NCBI GenBank assembly: GCA_023213395.1
Contig: CM041465.1
Span: 3,720,001-3,784,000 of the forward strand
Direction of reading: 5' to 3'
Length of the DNA: 64,000 nucleotides
Origin: Cycas panzhihuaensis
Lineage: Eukaryota > Cycadophyta
Of this stretch, positions 44,701 through 56,336 are shown piece after piece. The notes under the pieces are model-generated. The model ran no database searches. It was given only the letters and a program-made list of their open reading frames with translations, and was not told where the DNA came from. Numbering within the stretch: the stretch's first letter is position 1; each line of letters opens with the position of its first letter. A program made the translations under genes and the position numbers.

Positions 44701-46200
44701 TCAAACCTTTGGTGAGGCTAATCAACATGAGTCTTGGCAAAAGCCATGCAAGAGGAATATAAATCTATCGTTAAAAATGATACTTGGGAACTTGTAGACT
44801 TACCACCAAGAAAGAAAGCCATTGGAACCAAATGGGTTTATAAGACTAAGTTCCACTCGATGGATCAATTGATAAATATAAAGCTCGTTTAGTTGCCAAA
44901 GGATATGCCCAAAAGAAGGCATAGACTATACCAAAACATTTGCCCGATTGCTAGAATGGAATCAGTTCGCATGATAATAAGTTTAGCCGCCCAAATGGGT
45001 TGGCCTGTTTATCAAATGGACGTAAAAAGTGCTTTTTTAAATGGTTATATTCAAGAAGATATCTATGTCTCTCAACCCCTCGGTTTTGAAGTCAGGGGGG
45101 AAGAAAACAAAGTGTATAAGTTAAAGAAAGCGTTATATGGTCTAAAACAAGCACCTAGGGCTTGGTATTCCCGTATAGACACATATCTTAAAGATCAAGG
45201 GTTTGAAAGATCTCAAGCAGATCCAAACCTTTACACTAAAATTAAAGGAGATTCGATATTGATCGTAGGACTTTACGTGAGCGACCTAATTTATACCAGA
45301 AATGACTCCCAACTCTTAAGTCAATTTAAAGAAGCTATGTGTAAGGAATTTGAAATGACAGACTTAGGTCTTATGCACTACTTCCTAGGATTGGAAGTGT
45401 GGCAAGATAAACAAGGAATATTTATATCTCAACGTAAATATATACTAGACCTTCTACAAAGATTTAATATGACAAGTCAGAACCATTATCAATACCAGAA
45501 ATTGGAATTAAACTCTCTAAGACGGATGACTCAACCTCGGTTGATCCCACTCACTATAGACAACCGATTGGTAGCCTACTTTATTTAACCTCTACTCGAC
45601 CGATATAACATATTACGTAAGTGTTGTATCTAGATTTATCAGGATCCAAAGACATCCCATTGGCAAGTCGCTAAAGAATCCTCGAGATACCTTAAAGGGA
45701 CTTGGACTTTGGACTATACTACAAACCTACATCCGAGTTTCGATTAACGAGTTACAGATTGATTAGGTGGTGATATTGATGATAGAAAATCTACTTCTGG
45801 TTATGCATTTAGTATGGGATCGGCGGTAGCTTAGAGTTCAAAGAAATAAAATACTGTTTCCTTATCCACAGCCGAAGCAGAATATAAAGCCGCAGTGTTA
45901 GGTGCATGTGAATCAATCTGGTTAAGAAGACTCTTACGAGATTTTCAAATTAAGCAATGAGGCCCCACTAACATTTGGTTTGACAAACAGAGCGCTATTT
46001 AAATGACCAAAAATCCAAGATTCCACGGCGAGAACAAAGCACATTGAAACTCAATACCACTTTATTAGAACTTGTACAAGCGGAAGAGATAGAGTTGACT
46101 TATTGTAGCAATCAAGATCAAGCAATGGATATTTTTACAAAGGCCTTGGGAAAAATCAAGTTTGAAAAGTTCGAGAGATGATTTAGGAGTCATACACTTT
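44701..46200 (+). pseudogene. Copia E reverse transcriptase and RNase H
   Basis: RT with NDTWELVDLPPRKKAIGTKW (44770), frame shift near 44850-44930, then VYQMDVKSAFLNGYIQEDIY and YKLKKALYGLKQAPRAWYSR. The catalytic YVDD box reads YVSD (45283-45294), so the second conserved Asp position is Ser. RNase H is recognisable by GGDIDDRKSTSGYAFSMGSA and LSTAEAEYKAAVLGACESIW, with several stops (45590-46000). Confidence 0.9.
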
Positions 46201-46204
46201 GGGC

Positions 46205-46217
46205 TTATGGGGGAGAA
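46205..46217 (+). other. Polypurine tract of E
   Basis: TATGGGGGAGAA immediately before the 3' LTR. Confidence 0.85.
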
Positions 46218-46548
46218 TGTTGGGAATAATCCCAATGTTTGTGCACTAGAGCACTTAGGGACCCTCAAAGCCACCTTTGAGGGCCCCTAGGGCACCTTGA
46301 ACAGATTCGATGGCCTTGGGACCGACCACTCACGTGAGGTGCATTATCACTTATTTATTTTTATATTTTTCAAACTAACCTTAATTGTTGTGCGGCTAGG
46401 GTGATGGCGCTGGCGCCTCCCCGAATCTCTATTTAAGGGTTGGGAATACCTCCCTGGTGTTTATTAACACCGCCACTCTTTCGGAAATCGCCGTTGTACT
46501 CAAGATGAAAGTCTCGTGATGTCCTGCTCTGCTCCTCCGGCTCCATCA
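46218..46548 (+). repeat. 3' LTR of E
   Basis: 331 bp, TGTTGGGAATAATCCC to CTCCATCA, followed by GTCAA (46549-46553), which duplicates 38270-38274. Confidence 0.93.
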
Positions 46549-46860
46549 GTCAAAACCACCTAATTAGTTGGAGGGTGAATGACCTTGAGAGTCTGGTCAT
46601 TTGCAGTTACACTCAGATTAAATCCACGAGAAACAAGTGTGGATAAAGAGAGTAGGTTTTGTTTGAGATTGGGTATGTATAAGACATCAAGTAATGTAAA
46701 ATCTTTTAAGCCTGGGAGCTTTAGGCAAATGTTGCCAATTCCTTCACTAGGTTATTGTGATTTATCAGCCATGTGAACAACTCCATGAATATTTTAGTCA
46801 AATGTTTGATATAGACTACGATTGCATGTCATATGTTGAGTTGCTCATGTGTCCATAATC
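46549..46860 (-). pseudogene. Copia D protease
   Basis: Minus-strand frame containing GLWIMDT (active-site region, Asp kept), a following TCN-like segment, and the chain LLDVLYIPNLKQNLLSLSTL characteristic of copia protease C-termini. It ends at the E insertion edge (GTCAA copy) and continues at 38274. Confidence 0.75.
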
Positions 46861-48062
46861 CACAGTCCATCGATTGAAGCCACACTATTGGTAATTCCAA
46901 TAGGGCTTGGCATTGGTGAAGGGAATTCAGAAGTGATATATCCACACCGAGCTTCAAAGTATCTCTTTGGTTGGTCAATGGCATTTGATGCTGGAGATCC
47001 CTCAATTCTTTGAATGTGTGCTTGTACAAAACCTACACCACTAAAGGATTCTTCACAAGTTTCTTTAACATTATGAGCTCCAAGTTTTGGTTGGAACTTG
47101 GCCAACTTATAAGTGGCAGTTCTACAATCTTTTGCTAAGTGTCCTCTATGGTTACACCGATCACACATAATAATTTGATTGCCGGTCCCTAAAGAGGTAT
47201 TGGTCTGGCCTGACTGTCTTACTCTTTGTTGAGGTGGCCCTTGGCCTTGAAACTGTCGAGGTTGTAATTAAGGGTTTGATTGACCTTGTGCATGATTTCC
47301 CATATTTCTTCCTCTTCCTCTTGCTTGGTTATTTCCTCTACCATGAGAGGGACCTTAATTTTTTATATAGCAAACTTCTTCTTCTACCTCAAAGGTTGCA
47401 TCTAGAAGAGAGTTAGAGGCTATAAAGTTTGTATCAAAGGTCTTGTCAAATTCTATGAACTTCTCGGCAAGTGCTTCGAAGTTGAGTGTCTTCAATGTTC
47501 CACTAGATTGAAGACATCCAAGCAAGATTTTATAATCGGGGACACGTAAACATGATTGGATAAAAAACTCCTAAGTGATACATTAGGTCTTAAAGTCTTT
47601 GTCAATTGCCTGTTTGATTGGTCGAAGTAGATTTCTTGTCTCATGAGCTTGTCCCTTCTCCATTATTAATTTGTTTATTTTTAAAACAAGATGAACAAAT
47701 TCTAAATCTAACTTTGTATCAAAGTTCTTTCTAATAACTTCTAGGACCTTTCAGGCTGTATCATGTTCCTCTTCATTTATCAAGTTGTGCAATGAGTGAT
47801 CAATGATCAACAAAATTCCTGCATGAATCTTTTCATCATCTATCTCCCATTGTAGTTTAGTTGTAGCATCTGTAGGAGCTATTAGGGCAGATCCACTGGA
47901 AGTAATTGTTGTAGTTGTTACTGGTATACTAGGTGTAGGTTGTAAGTGGGCTCTCCAAAGGCCTTTATACTTTGTAGCATTTTTAATTCTAGTGTACCAT
48001 ATATCCCAATTTTCTTTGCCTTTCAATATGTAGTTAACATTTTGCTTGAATTGAGATGACAT
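46861..48062 (-). pseudogene. gag: Copia D gag
   Basis: Starts at 48062 (MSSQFKQNVNYILKGKENWD), then KYKGLWRAHL and IHAGILLIIDHSLHNLINEE. Stop and shift interruptions occur after 47751. The basic Gly/Arg-rich tail (GRGNNQARGRGRNMGNHAQG near 47310) precedes a knuckle CDRCNHRGHLAKDC (47168-47127). It belongs to a different copia lineage from E, I and H: the N-terminus and the RG-rich tail differ. Confidence 0.8.
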
Positions 48063-50083
48063 GGTGATGATGAAGAAGTAGAAGAGATGATAGAAGTATG
48101 TGCCACTGACACGTGTGGCTAGTACACCTAGTGCAGCACGGATATAGAAATGATTGTTATGATAAGAAGTAAGTAATTATTAAGTATTTTTCAATAATTA
48201 TATAAAAAAAATGAATATAAGTAATGATGCAAGAATGAGGGCTAATGTAGAGCTCACAAAAAGTGGTGATATGTCATGCCACTAACCTCTCACTTATGTC
48301 CAAATGTCGGTGAGGTTTCGATGCCTAAGGCTTCTAGTATACGATTAGGGCCTTCACCTATGATACATGCACTTGCACTTGGTGATCAAATCCAAGTCAC
48401 AGTGGAGCCTAGGTACTCCCAGTCCTCAACTAATTCACCAATGAGCAGCTATATACCTCCTCCGAAGAGTCAAATGGTGCTGCGTATCCCATGGCTATGA
48501 CAGATATTGGATCGGGTTAATTTTAATCTTGCATTAAGGTTTTTAGTTTTCCTGGGTGGCAATTAGGATTATCTCTGATTGGAGGCCGTAGGTATGGCTA
48601 ACCTGTCCCTCCACCACTATTAGGTTAAGACGGACCGATGTAAAACTCACACCTCCCTTAGGGCCTAGACTTTAGCCAACCTTGGCCTATTTCAACCAAG
48701 GCAAGTGTGCGCACAAGTCAAGAACTGGCAGTATAGATCATACAGATGTTTCTTGACGTTTAGGAATAGTGTAAGATGTTTTCGTATAACTGAAAACTGA
48801 AATAAAAAGTTGTCAAATATGCTTGCTTTTTTTTCGTGCTTGCTTTGTTGTTGTTACTGCTTTTGTGATGCTTTGTTATTGTTGTTGCTTTTATGATGCT
48901 TTATTGTTGTTGTTGCTTTTGTGATACTTTATTATTGTTGCTTCTTTTATGATGCTTTATGCTATGTATACAAATAGAAAAACCATGCTAGATTTAGCAG
49001 GGGAACCAAATGTTGCTTCCGATCCAAGGTTTCCCTTACTTTAGTATAATGTTTCCAAATATAATTTTGGAAGTTTTGATACAAAATCCATAATGGGCTA
49101 AAAAATGGATCAACTTACTGCTAAAATAATGATTTTTCTAAATCTATATGCATGCTATTTTTTCCTATTTTGTGAAATTTTCACAAAATTTATAAATAAT
49201 GATAAATGGGTAAATTTTTAAAAATTAAAAATATGAAGGCCTAAATGATGAAATCTAAATTTATGATAGATGACAAAAGTGTTAAAAATATCATTTCTAA
49301 TAGAGTTGTGAAGTCAAATTTCAGAAAAGGCATAAAAATTTTCTGCCAAAAAAAACACCAAAGTAAAATCCTTTCAAATCAACTATCTCAGAATCTAAAC
49401 TTCAATATGTTAAAAGTTAAATTTTTATATGTACATTAACTTTTCCTTCTGCACCATCTATAAAATCTACCAAAAAATTACCCGAAATGCCCTTACAAGG
49501 TCCTTTATAGGGTTGAGTAGGCAAAATCAGCAACCGTGAGAAAACGGCATAGATCTCACTAACAAATGGATGAAATTTAATAAGATTTATCTTAAACTAA
49601 TATTAAGACACAAATATACTAGCTCCCTTAATAAAACTTTCAGATCTTAAGCTTATAATTAAAGGATTTCATTAGGAAAAGTTCTTTAAATCACTTATCC
49701 ACAAAATTTACCCTTTTGTCACAGCCAAAACTCATTGTTGAAGGCTGAATCTGAAGTTTCTATAGAAGATAAAAATGATCCTCTAATCAAGGAAACCTTT
49801 CATGCCAAATTTTATCAAATTTTGAGATGGTTAAATTTTTATGAAATTTTGGGCCTTTAATGCTTCTGGGACTATTCCGACAGTTGAACGTCTTCAAAAT
49901 CCTGTATTCTTCACCTCTAAATTTATGCACACATAGACAAAGTAGTAACATAAAAATACTATAATTTTAAGCTCTCAAAATGTTAAAAAAATAATGAATA
50001 CACTCTCAATACTTCACATTAAAGGTGAAGGAGAGGTAAAATGACTCCATGCAAGTGGAATGGAGTGAACAAATCTCCTTCTA
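48063..50083 (-). other. Leader of copia D
   Basis: About 2.0 kb, no credible ORF on either strand. The part at 48840-48960 is a minisatellite. The rest is unique AT-rich sequence. Confidence 0.6.
48840..48962. repeat. T/G-rich minisatellite, about 28 bp unit
   Basis: Four to five imperfect units of GATGCTTTGTTATTGTTG... with unit starts near 48867, 48895, 48922 and 48951. A replication-slippage type array in D's leader. Confidence 0.8.
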
Positions 50084-50095
50084 GCTCTGATACCA
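50084..50095 (-). other. Primer binding site of copia D
   Basis: TGGTATCAGAGC on the minus strand, two bases from the 5' LTR remnant at 50098. Confidence 0.85.
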
Positions 50096-50097
50096 CA

Positions 50098-50141
50098 TGA
50101 AGGAAGGATGGATCTAAGAGATAAATCGCTCATATGCACAC
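50098..50141 (-). repeat. 5' LTR remnant of copia D
   Basis: 44 bases matching the end of the 3' LTR (12107-12150) until CACAC, where element F starts. The remainder is expected beyond F, outside the window. Confidence 0.75.
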
Positions 50142-51270
50142 CGATCTATTTCAGATCTTTAAAATACTCTAAATACTTTATTTTTCATGTAAATGGTTTT
50201 TATGTAGTAGAAATTTGCCTTAAAAAAGGCTTAATGGTCTTCATTTAGTAGAAACATGCCTTTAAAAGGCTTAAAAAAAAGTAAAAATGTATTTCTACAA
50301 GTGCAAAAAGGTGCTACCAAGGTGCTATAACTGCTACCAAGGTGCTATTAAGGTGGTACAACTGCTACCAAGGTGCTACTAACTACTACTAAGGTGCTAC
50401 GCAAGTGCTACATTGCTTGAGTGCTACAGTCTTTATCAGCACTTTCAAGTGCTATGCGACTGCAGAGATTGCTACGCAACTGAGGAGACTACTACGCAAA
50501 AGTCAAAAGATGGAAAAATAAGAAAAACAGAAATGGTTTTGGTGGCACAAACAGAAATTATTTGGCACGAAATTTGAGGAGAGGGTATGCATACGTGTCC
50601 TCTATGCATTTAAAGAGGAAAAACTCTAAAATAAAAGAAATTTTCCAAGATTTCACAAGCCATTTTGAAATTCATTAGAAAATAGAAAAACAGAAAAAAT
50701 AGCCCCAAATGAAAATGCTTTTAAGCGAAATTCTAGGGAGGAATTCAGGGGATCTCGACAGATATTTTTGATAGGAACAAGAGGACGCCACAGCCCTAAA
50801 CGTAGCATGGAGCAAGATTTGAGGAAAGCTTCGAGAAAACCGTTTCTCGGAAAGAGAACGACTCCAGAAAGTAAAAATCTACGTTGGGAGAAAACAAGAT
50901 GGAAACGCAGTGGAAAAAACTTGTTGCAGGGATTGTAAAAGAGCCCAGAAAATCATAGTTGCAGCTGAGTGGAGAAGACAGCAAAAGCAGCAGTCCCAGA
51001 AAGAGACGCTAGCCAGTTCTTCTTCACCAAATAGAGTTTTTGGTAACAAGGTTCCAGAGGACGAGTAGTAGCCCAAGGAGCGCCCAGCACTCAGTTTCTC
51101 TCTCCCAAAATGTTGCAGTAGTCCCGTGCATGCTCAATAGAGCACAAACAAGAAGAGTTTTTGTAAGAAAAATCCAAAATATCTTCAATTCTATGTAAAT
51201 TAATGTAAATTATTCTGGATTTTATTTCAATTGGTTAAAGTCTTCACTTTCCTATTTAAGATTCAGATCA
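50142..51270 (+). repeat. 5' LTR of F
   Basis: About 1129 bp. The start reads CG where the 3' copy has TG. The first 338 bases match 55999-56336, including GATCT.TTTCAGATC at the very start (a short palindrome). It contains a variable run of GCTAC/AAGGTGCTA repeats (50326-50470) that differs in length from the 3' LTR. End CA at 51270 is inferred from the PBS position. Confidence 0.8.
50326..50470. repeat. GCTAC-type short repeats in F LTR
   Basis: Interspersed copies of GCTACCAAGGTGCTA and related pentamers; the partner array in the 3' LTR is at 56166-56330. The array has changed in copy number between the two LTRs. Confidence 0.7.
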
Positions 51271-51277
51271 ATATTTT

Positions 51278-51289
51278 TGGTATTAGAGC
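51278..51289 (+). other. Primer binding site of F
   Basis: TGGTATTAGAGC, one mismatch to the initiator-tRNA-Met type site, seven bases after the LTR end. Confidence 0.75.
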
Positions 51290-51468
51290 TAGTTTCTTGA
51301 AAACCCTTGGGATTTTAGGGATTTTAAAGAAAAAGAAAGAAAAGAAGAAGAAAAAAAACCCTCTTACTTTCATTGTTGGAAGTTTTTATGAAAACCAGAT
51401 ATCAATATTTGTTAATGGGTGAACCATTAACCGAACCTCTTGAGAGAGAAAGAAGATAGCGAAGGAAG

Positions 51469-52908
51469 ATGGCTGATCTGGAATAGAAAATGGAAGAAAG
51501 GTTCGTGAAGATGGAGCAAAACCTCGACAGGCTAACCCAACTTGTGGCACAACTAGTTGCAACTTCTTCTTCAACAGCCAAAGGCATAAAGAAGGAAGAA
51601 GAAGAACCGATGAAAGAAGATATGAATGAAGAGCTCGTAGAAGACCAACAAGAAGATGATAATCTAGCGGTATTAACACATCCATTCAAGGTAGAGGCAA
51701 AACTTGAATTGCCCATCTATGATGGAACATTGGATGCCAAAAAATTAGATAGTTGGTTGGACCAACTAGAAACTTATTTTTCCATTTATGGGTATAAAAA
51801 CTAGCAGAAAATAACTTTTGCTAGGTTAAAATTATCTAAACATACATTAGTTTGGTGGAATGCATACCTTAAATCCCATAATGTAAATGAAATTACCTGG
51901 CAACAATTTAAAATCCTCATAAAGAAACAATTCTATCCTATTGGATATGAAGAGTAATAGAGGATTAAATGACAATATTACCGACAGGAAAGAGGCTAAA
52001 ATGTCCAAGATTACACAACAGAATTTCAAAAATAAGCTGTTGTGTTGGGCATCTCTTTACTGGGTAAAGACATGATGCTGAAATATATTAGAAGGCGCAC
52101 TGACATATTCGGCCAAGAACTTCAACTGTTTGAAGTTAAATCGCTCGATGAAGTCAGCAAGAAAGCGATTGCCATAGAAAAGAGGAATAAGAAGGTTTTT
52201 GCCGAAAGGAAAAGGTTTGCACCTCTAGAGGGTAGTAACAAACCTGCCCGAGGAATGAAGTTTCCAGGTAAAGTTGGACAACAATCCATTAGGGGCTTTG
52301 GCAAGATGAAACAAGCCAATACCACCCAAATCAAAATCACTTGTACTCATTGCAAGCGAGTGGGTCAGAGCGTAGAAGATTGTTGGTTCCTACACCTAGA
52401 GAAATAACCCAAGAACAAGGGAAAAAGTAAAGTTAAAACTGAAGGTAAAACTTTACTTAACTCTATAGGTGATGAAAATGTTTGTGGCATTAAAGAAGCC
52501 AATGAGAAATTGATGCTCATGGCTAATGCGGAGCCTGGAAATAACCAACAGCAAGTTGATTCAAAGATTAGAGAGGAGCTCTTCATGGTAAGAATCCACG
52601 TGAAGCAAAGCATAGTTGATGCCATCCTTGATGGAGGAAGCCAAAAGAATCTAATCTCAGAAGCATTGGTAAAGAAACTGGGATTAAAAATGCATACACA
52701 TCCAAAACCATATCCTCTTGGATGGTTGCAAAAAGATTCAAAGTTGCAGGTTACTCACCAATGTAAGTTTAAATTTGTAATTTCTGAAAAATTTATTAAT
52801 GAAGTTGAATGTGAAGTAGTCCCTTTGGATGTTTATCAAGTCATGTTTGGCAGCCCATATCTCTATGATAGAGATGGAGTTCACCACAGGAGGCTAAGAA
52901 AGATTTGA
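51469..52908 (+). pseudogene. gag: F gag and protease
   Basis: One reading frame from ATG 51469 (stop at codon 6; next ATG 51490) to 52908 with several in-frame stops. A coiled-coil-like start (ERFVKMEQNLDRLTQLVAQL) leads to the gag domain (LPIYDGTLDAKKLDSWLDQL, TLVWWNAYLKSH, WQQFKILIKKQFYP). The knuckle is CTHCKRVGQSVEDC, where the metal-binding His is Gln. Protease has AILDGGSQKNLIS (52625 onward) with the catalytic Asp, then MFGSPYLYDRDGVHHRR. Gag and protease in the same frame are typical of plant chromoviruses. Confidence 0.85.
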
Positions 52909-54460
52909 CTCATCAAGGATGGGAGATCATATCTTATCAATGCATCAAAGCCATAGAAGAAGATTTCTCTCATATCTTCCCAACAAGCGAAAAGATTGAT
53001 TAATGCTTGTAGGAAGTTTGTGCTGCTAATGATAAAGCTAAAGGTGGAAGAAAACAAGCAAGCAGAGTCCTCAATACATGCATTGGATAGGAAGCAAGTG
53101 TAGCAGATTGAAGGCCTAAGGAATAGGTACAGTGACGTATTCCAAGAGCCGAAAGAGATGCCTCCTAAAAGGGCAATTGAACATGAAATCCAGCTAGTTG
53201 CTGATTCACCTTTACCGAATCTTAGTCTCTACTGAAACTTAGTTTTGGAGAATGAAGAGATTAAGAGGCAGATTCAAGAACTCTTGGAACAAGGAGTGAT
53301 TAAGCTGAGTTGTTCTCCATGTGGATCACCTATTGTTTTGGTGCTAAAGAAGATGGAGGATGGAGAATGTGCATTGACTACTGGGCTTTGAACAAAATCA
53401 CCATAAAGAATAAACATCCCTTACCACGGATAGATGACTTGTTGGACTAGCTGCAGTCAGCAAGATATTTTAGCAAAATAGACCTGAAATCAGGCTACCA
53501 TCAGGTTCAAATCTGAGAGGAGGATACTTGGAAGACAGCCTTCAAATCGAAGCAAGGATTGTTCGAATGGTTGGTGATGCCATTTGGTATGTGCAATGCA
53601 CCTGCCACCTTTATGAGGTTGATGAATGAGGTATTAAGACCCTTCATTGATGACTTTGTAATTGTTTATCTAGATGATATTTTGATTTTTAGCCATACAT
53701 GGGAAGAGCACCTCCAACATGTTGAGCAAGTGCTCAAAGTTCTCCAAGAGTAGCAGTTAAAACTAAATCTAAAGAAGTGCGAGTTTGGAAAGCAATCTCT
53801 CGTCTTCTTAGGTTTCGTGGTTGGAGGAGGAGAATTGAAGATTGACCCAGCAAAGATCAAAGTCATTCTCAATTGGCCCACACCCAAGACAACCATAGAG
53901 GTAAAAAGTTTCATTAGTGAATGTCAATATTTAAGAAAATTTATTTTCAGATTCTCTCAAATTGCAGCACCTCTTCATGCATTGACGGGAGGACATGCAA
54001 AGTTTCATTGGGAGAATGAATAAGAAAAAACTTTTAGGCTTTTGAAGCAGAAAATTTGTGAGGCACCAGTGTTAGCTTTACCCTCGCTATAGAAGCCATT
54101 TGAATTGGAGACTGATGCTTCAGGCTATGCCATGGGAGTTGTATTAAAGCAAGAAGGAAAATTGATAGCTTACCATTCAAAGACATTTAATGGAGCTGTC
54201 ATAAACTACCTAACTTACGATAAGGAGCTTTATGCATTGCACCAAGCAGTGAAGTATTGGAGACCTTATTTGTTGGGAAAAGAAGTGGTCATCCACACCG
54301 ACCACAAGCCTTTGCAATTTTTGCAGACTCAGTCTAAGTTATAAAAGGCTAGGCACATGAAGTAGATGTCCTATTTGCAGCAGTTTCACATCGTGGTTAA
54401 ATACAAGAAAGGAACGACGAATAAGATTGCAGACTTGCTGTCCAAACCTCCTCAATAGTA
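52909..54460 (+). pseudogene. F reverse transcriptase and RNase H
   Basis: [38 protein letters not shown] (frame shift after it), FSKIDLKSGYHQVQI, then [20 protein letters not shown] and [13 protein letters not shown] with the catalytic Asp pair intact (53669-53690). RNase H: LETDASGYAMGVVLKQEGKL, YDKELYALHQAVKYWRPYLL, HTDHKPLQFL. Stops at several places. Confidence 0.88.
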
Positions 54461-55960
54461 AGGTAATTCCAGTTTGTTGGTGGCTATGTAATTTCAACCT
54501 TTCTGCCATGATGAATATGTTGATTTGTATTTGAAAGATGAGGCATTTAAGCCTATCTTTAAGCAGCTACAACAAGGAAAAGTAGTTGTTGATTTCTAGC
54601 TAAAAGATGGACTTCTTTGCAAGCAAGACAAGCTTTGCATTCCAAAGCATGCAGACCAAATGAAGTGGATAAGAGAAGCTCACACCTCTTGAGTTGCAGG
54701 ACACTTTGGATTGGGAAAGACATTGCTAAACTTGCAGCGATATATGTATTGGCCAAATATGCAGCAAGATGTGACTACAGTAGTACGAGGGTGTACATTA
54801 TGTAGCACATCAAAGCTAGCCAATAGGAAGTTTGGATTGTACATTCTACTTCCTGTTCCATCACGACTGTGGGAAAGTATCTCCATGGATTTCCTGGGAG
54901 GACTACCACAAACCAAAAATGGTATGGATTATTTGTTTGTAGTTGTTGATCGGTTCAGTAAAATGGTGATATTGATTCCCTGTAGGAAGACATATACAGG
55001 AGAAGACATAGCTAGATTATTTTCTAGCATGTTTGGAAGTATTTTGGACTTTCCAACTCAATCATTTCTGATCGAGATAGTAGATTTCTGAGTCATTTTT
55101 GGCAAACACTTTAGGGAATGATGGATACGAAGCTAAAGATAAGCACAGCTTTTCATCCTCAAACAGACGGCTAGACTAAAGTTGTCAACAGGACATTGGT
55201 ACAGCTATTACGAGGATACAATGCTAAGCATCCTAAGACTTTGGATGAAAGTCTCTCATACTTACAATTTACATTCAATAGAGCTATCCATAGCTCAACC
55301 CAGAAATCACCATTTGAGGTATGTTTGGGATTTATGCTTGCAAGTCCTTTCAATTTAGAATTCTCTACTCAATTTTCTGCAAGAAATGGAAAGGAGGAAG
55401 AAGGAGATGAAAAGGCACAAAGATTCTTGGAAAGAATCAGAAAAATCCATCAACAGGTTGAAGAGTAGCTTCAAAAATCTCAACAGAGATACAAGCAACA
55501 GCATGATGCACATAGAACCAACCATTCCTTTAAGGAAGGAGATAGAGTTTGGTTGTATCTCAGTAAGAAAATATTGCAAGGTGAAGGCAAAAAACTAAAG
55601 CCTTTACGATATGGTCCTTTTACAATCTTAAAGAAAATTGGGGAAAATGCTTTCCAACTTGAACTTCCAGAATTCATAAAGATGTATTCCGTAGTGAATG
55701 TTGAGAATCTAAAGATGTTCGAGTCATCCATGTTGGATGAAGATGAAGACGGAGTTCCACTCTTACCAAACCCAGAGGAGTTGCGGATAGAGAAAGAGGA
55801 ACCAATGCAAAATGATTGCATTCTTCAAAGGAACCAGACTGAGACTCGAAGAGGCATAATCGATTCCTTCAGAATTGCAAAGAAAGGACAAGTACCTAGC
55901 AAAGCAAAATGGTACAATAAGGAGATAAGGAAAATCAAATTCCCTCATCTATAACTATAA
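54461..55960 (+). pseudogene. F integrase with chromodomain-like tail
   Basis: N-terminal zinc module remnant (VAGHFGLGKTLLNLQRYMYW, CTLCSTSKLAN), core with SMDFLGGLPQTKNGMDYLFV (first Asp) and FSKMVILIPC, then a damaged second region and FHPQTDG near 55155. The GPF module is YGPFTILKKIGENAFQLELP. The C-terminal tail (residues after LPNPEELRIEKE) ends FRIAKKGQVPSKAKWYNKEI...KFPHL and resembles a degenerate chromodomain, a targeting module of chromoviruses. Frames are interrupted around 55081-55200 and 55468. Confidence 0.85.
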
Positions 55961-55985
55961 AGTTCATGAGGCTACGAACTCGTAA

Positions 55986-56336
55986 AAAATGGGAGTTCTG
56001 ATCTGTTTCAGATCTTTAAAATACTCTAAATACTTTGTTTTTCATGTAAATGGTCTTTATGTAGTAGAAATTTACCTTAAAAAAGGCTTAGTGGTCTTCA
56101 TTTAGTAGAAACATGCCTTTAAAAGGCTTAAAAAAATGTAAAAATGTATTTCTACATGTGCAAAAAGGTGCTACTAAGATGCTATAACTACTACCATGGT
56201 GCTATTAAGGTGTTACAATTGCTACCAAGGTGCTACTAACTACTACCAAGGTGCTACGCAAGTACTACGATTGCTACGCAGGTGCTACACAGGTGTTGTC
56301 ACTAGCACGCAGGTGCTACGCAAGCTAGAGGCTATG
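55986..56336 (+). repeat. PPT and truncated 3' LTR of F
   Basis: AAAATGGGAGTTC precedes the LTR start TG at 55999. Only 338 bases of the LTR remain before element C begins at 56337; CTATG (56332-56336) is C's candidate left target duplication. Confidence 0.8.

Larger units (their letters stand above)
38275..46548 (+). mobile_element. Copia element E, complete
   Basis: 8274 bp with LTRs of 330 and 331 bp, PBS, a 3.4-kb leader, gag, PR, GAG-pre-integrase, integrase, RT, RNase H and PPT, closed by GTCAA duplications at 38270-38274 and 46549-46553. It is inserted in copia D between protease and GAG-pre-integrase. Proteins are well preserved but spread over several frames, and the RT active site is altered. 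It shares a lineage with I and H. Confidence 0.95.
12107..50141 (-). mobile_element. Copia element D, minus strand, split by three insertions
   Basis: One minus-strand copia element reconstructed from dispersed parts: 5' LTR remnant (50098-50141), PBS (50084-50095), leader, gag (48062 to 46861), protease (46860-46554), GAG-pre-integrase (38274-37969), integrase (15611 to 14850), RT/RH (14500-12850), PPT and 3' LTR (12418-12107). E sits between protease and GAG-pre-integrase, B between GAG-pre-integrase and integrase, and F in the 5' LTR. The candidate external duplication on the left is AGTTA (12102-12106). Confidence 0.85.
50142..56336 (+). mobile_element. Chromovirus-like gypsy element F (3' LTR truncated by C)
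   Basis: Plus-strand Ty3/gypsy element: LTR, initiator-Met-type PBS, gag-protease in one frame, RT, RNase H, integrase with a chromodomain-like tail, PPT and a 3' LTR cut at 56336. Left flank CACAC (50137-50141) is the candidate target duplication in D's LTR. Stops and frame shifts throughout make it defective. It is unrelated to the Tat-like family and lacks their accessory region. Confidence 0.9.
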
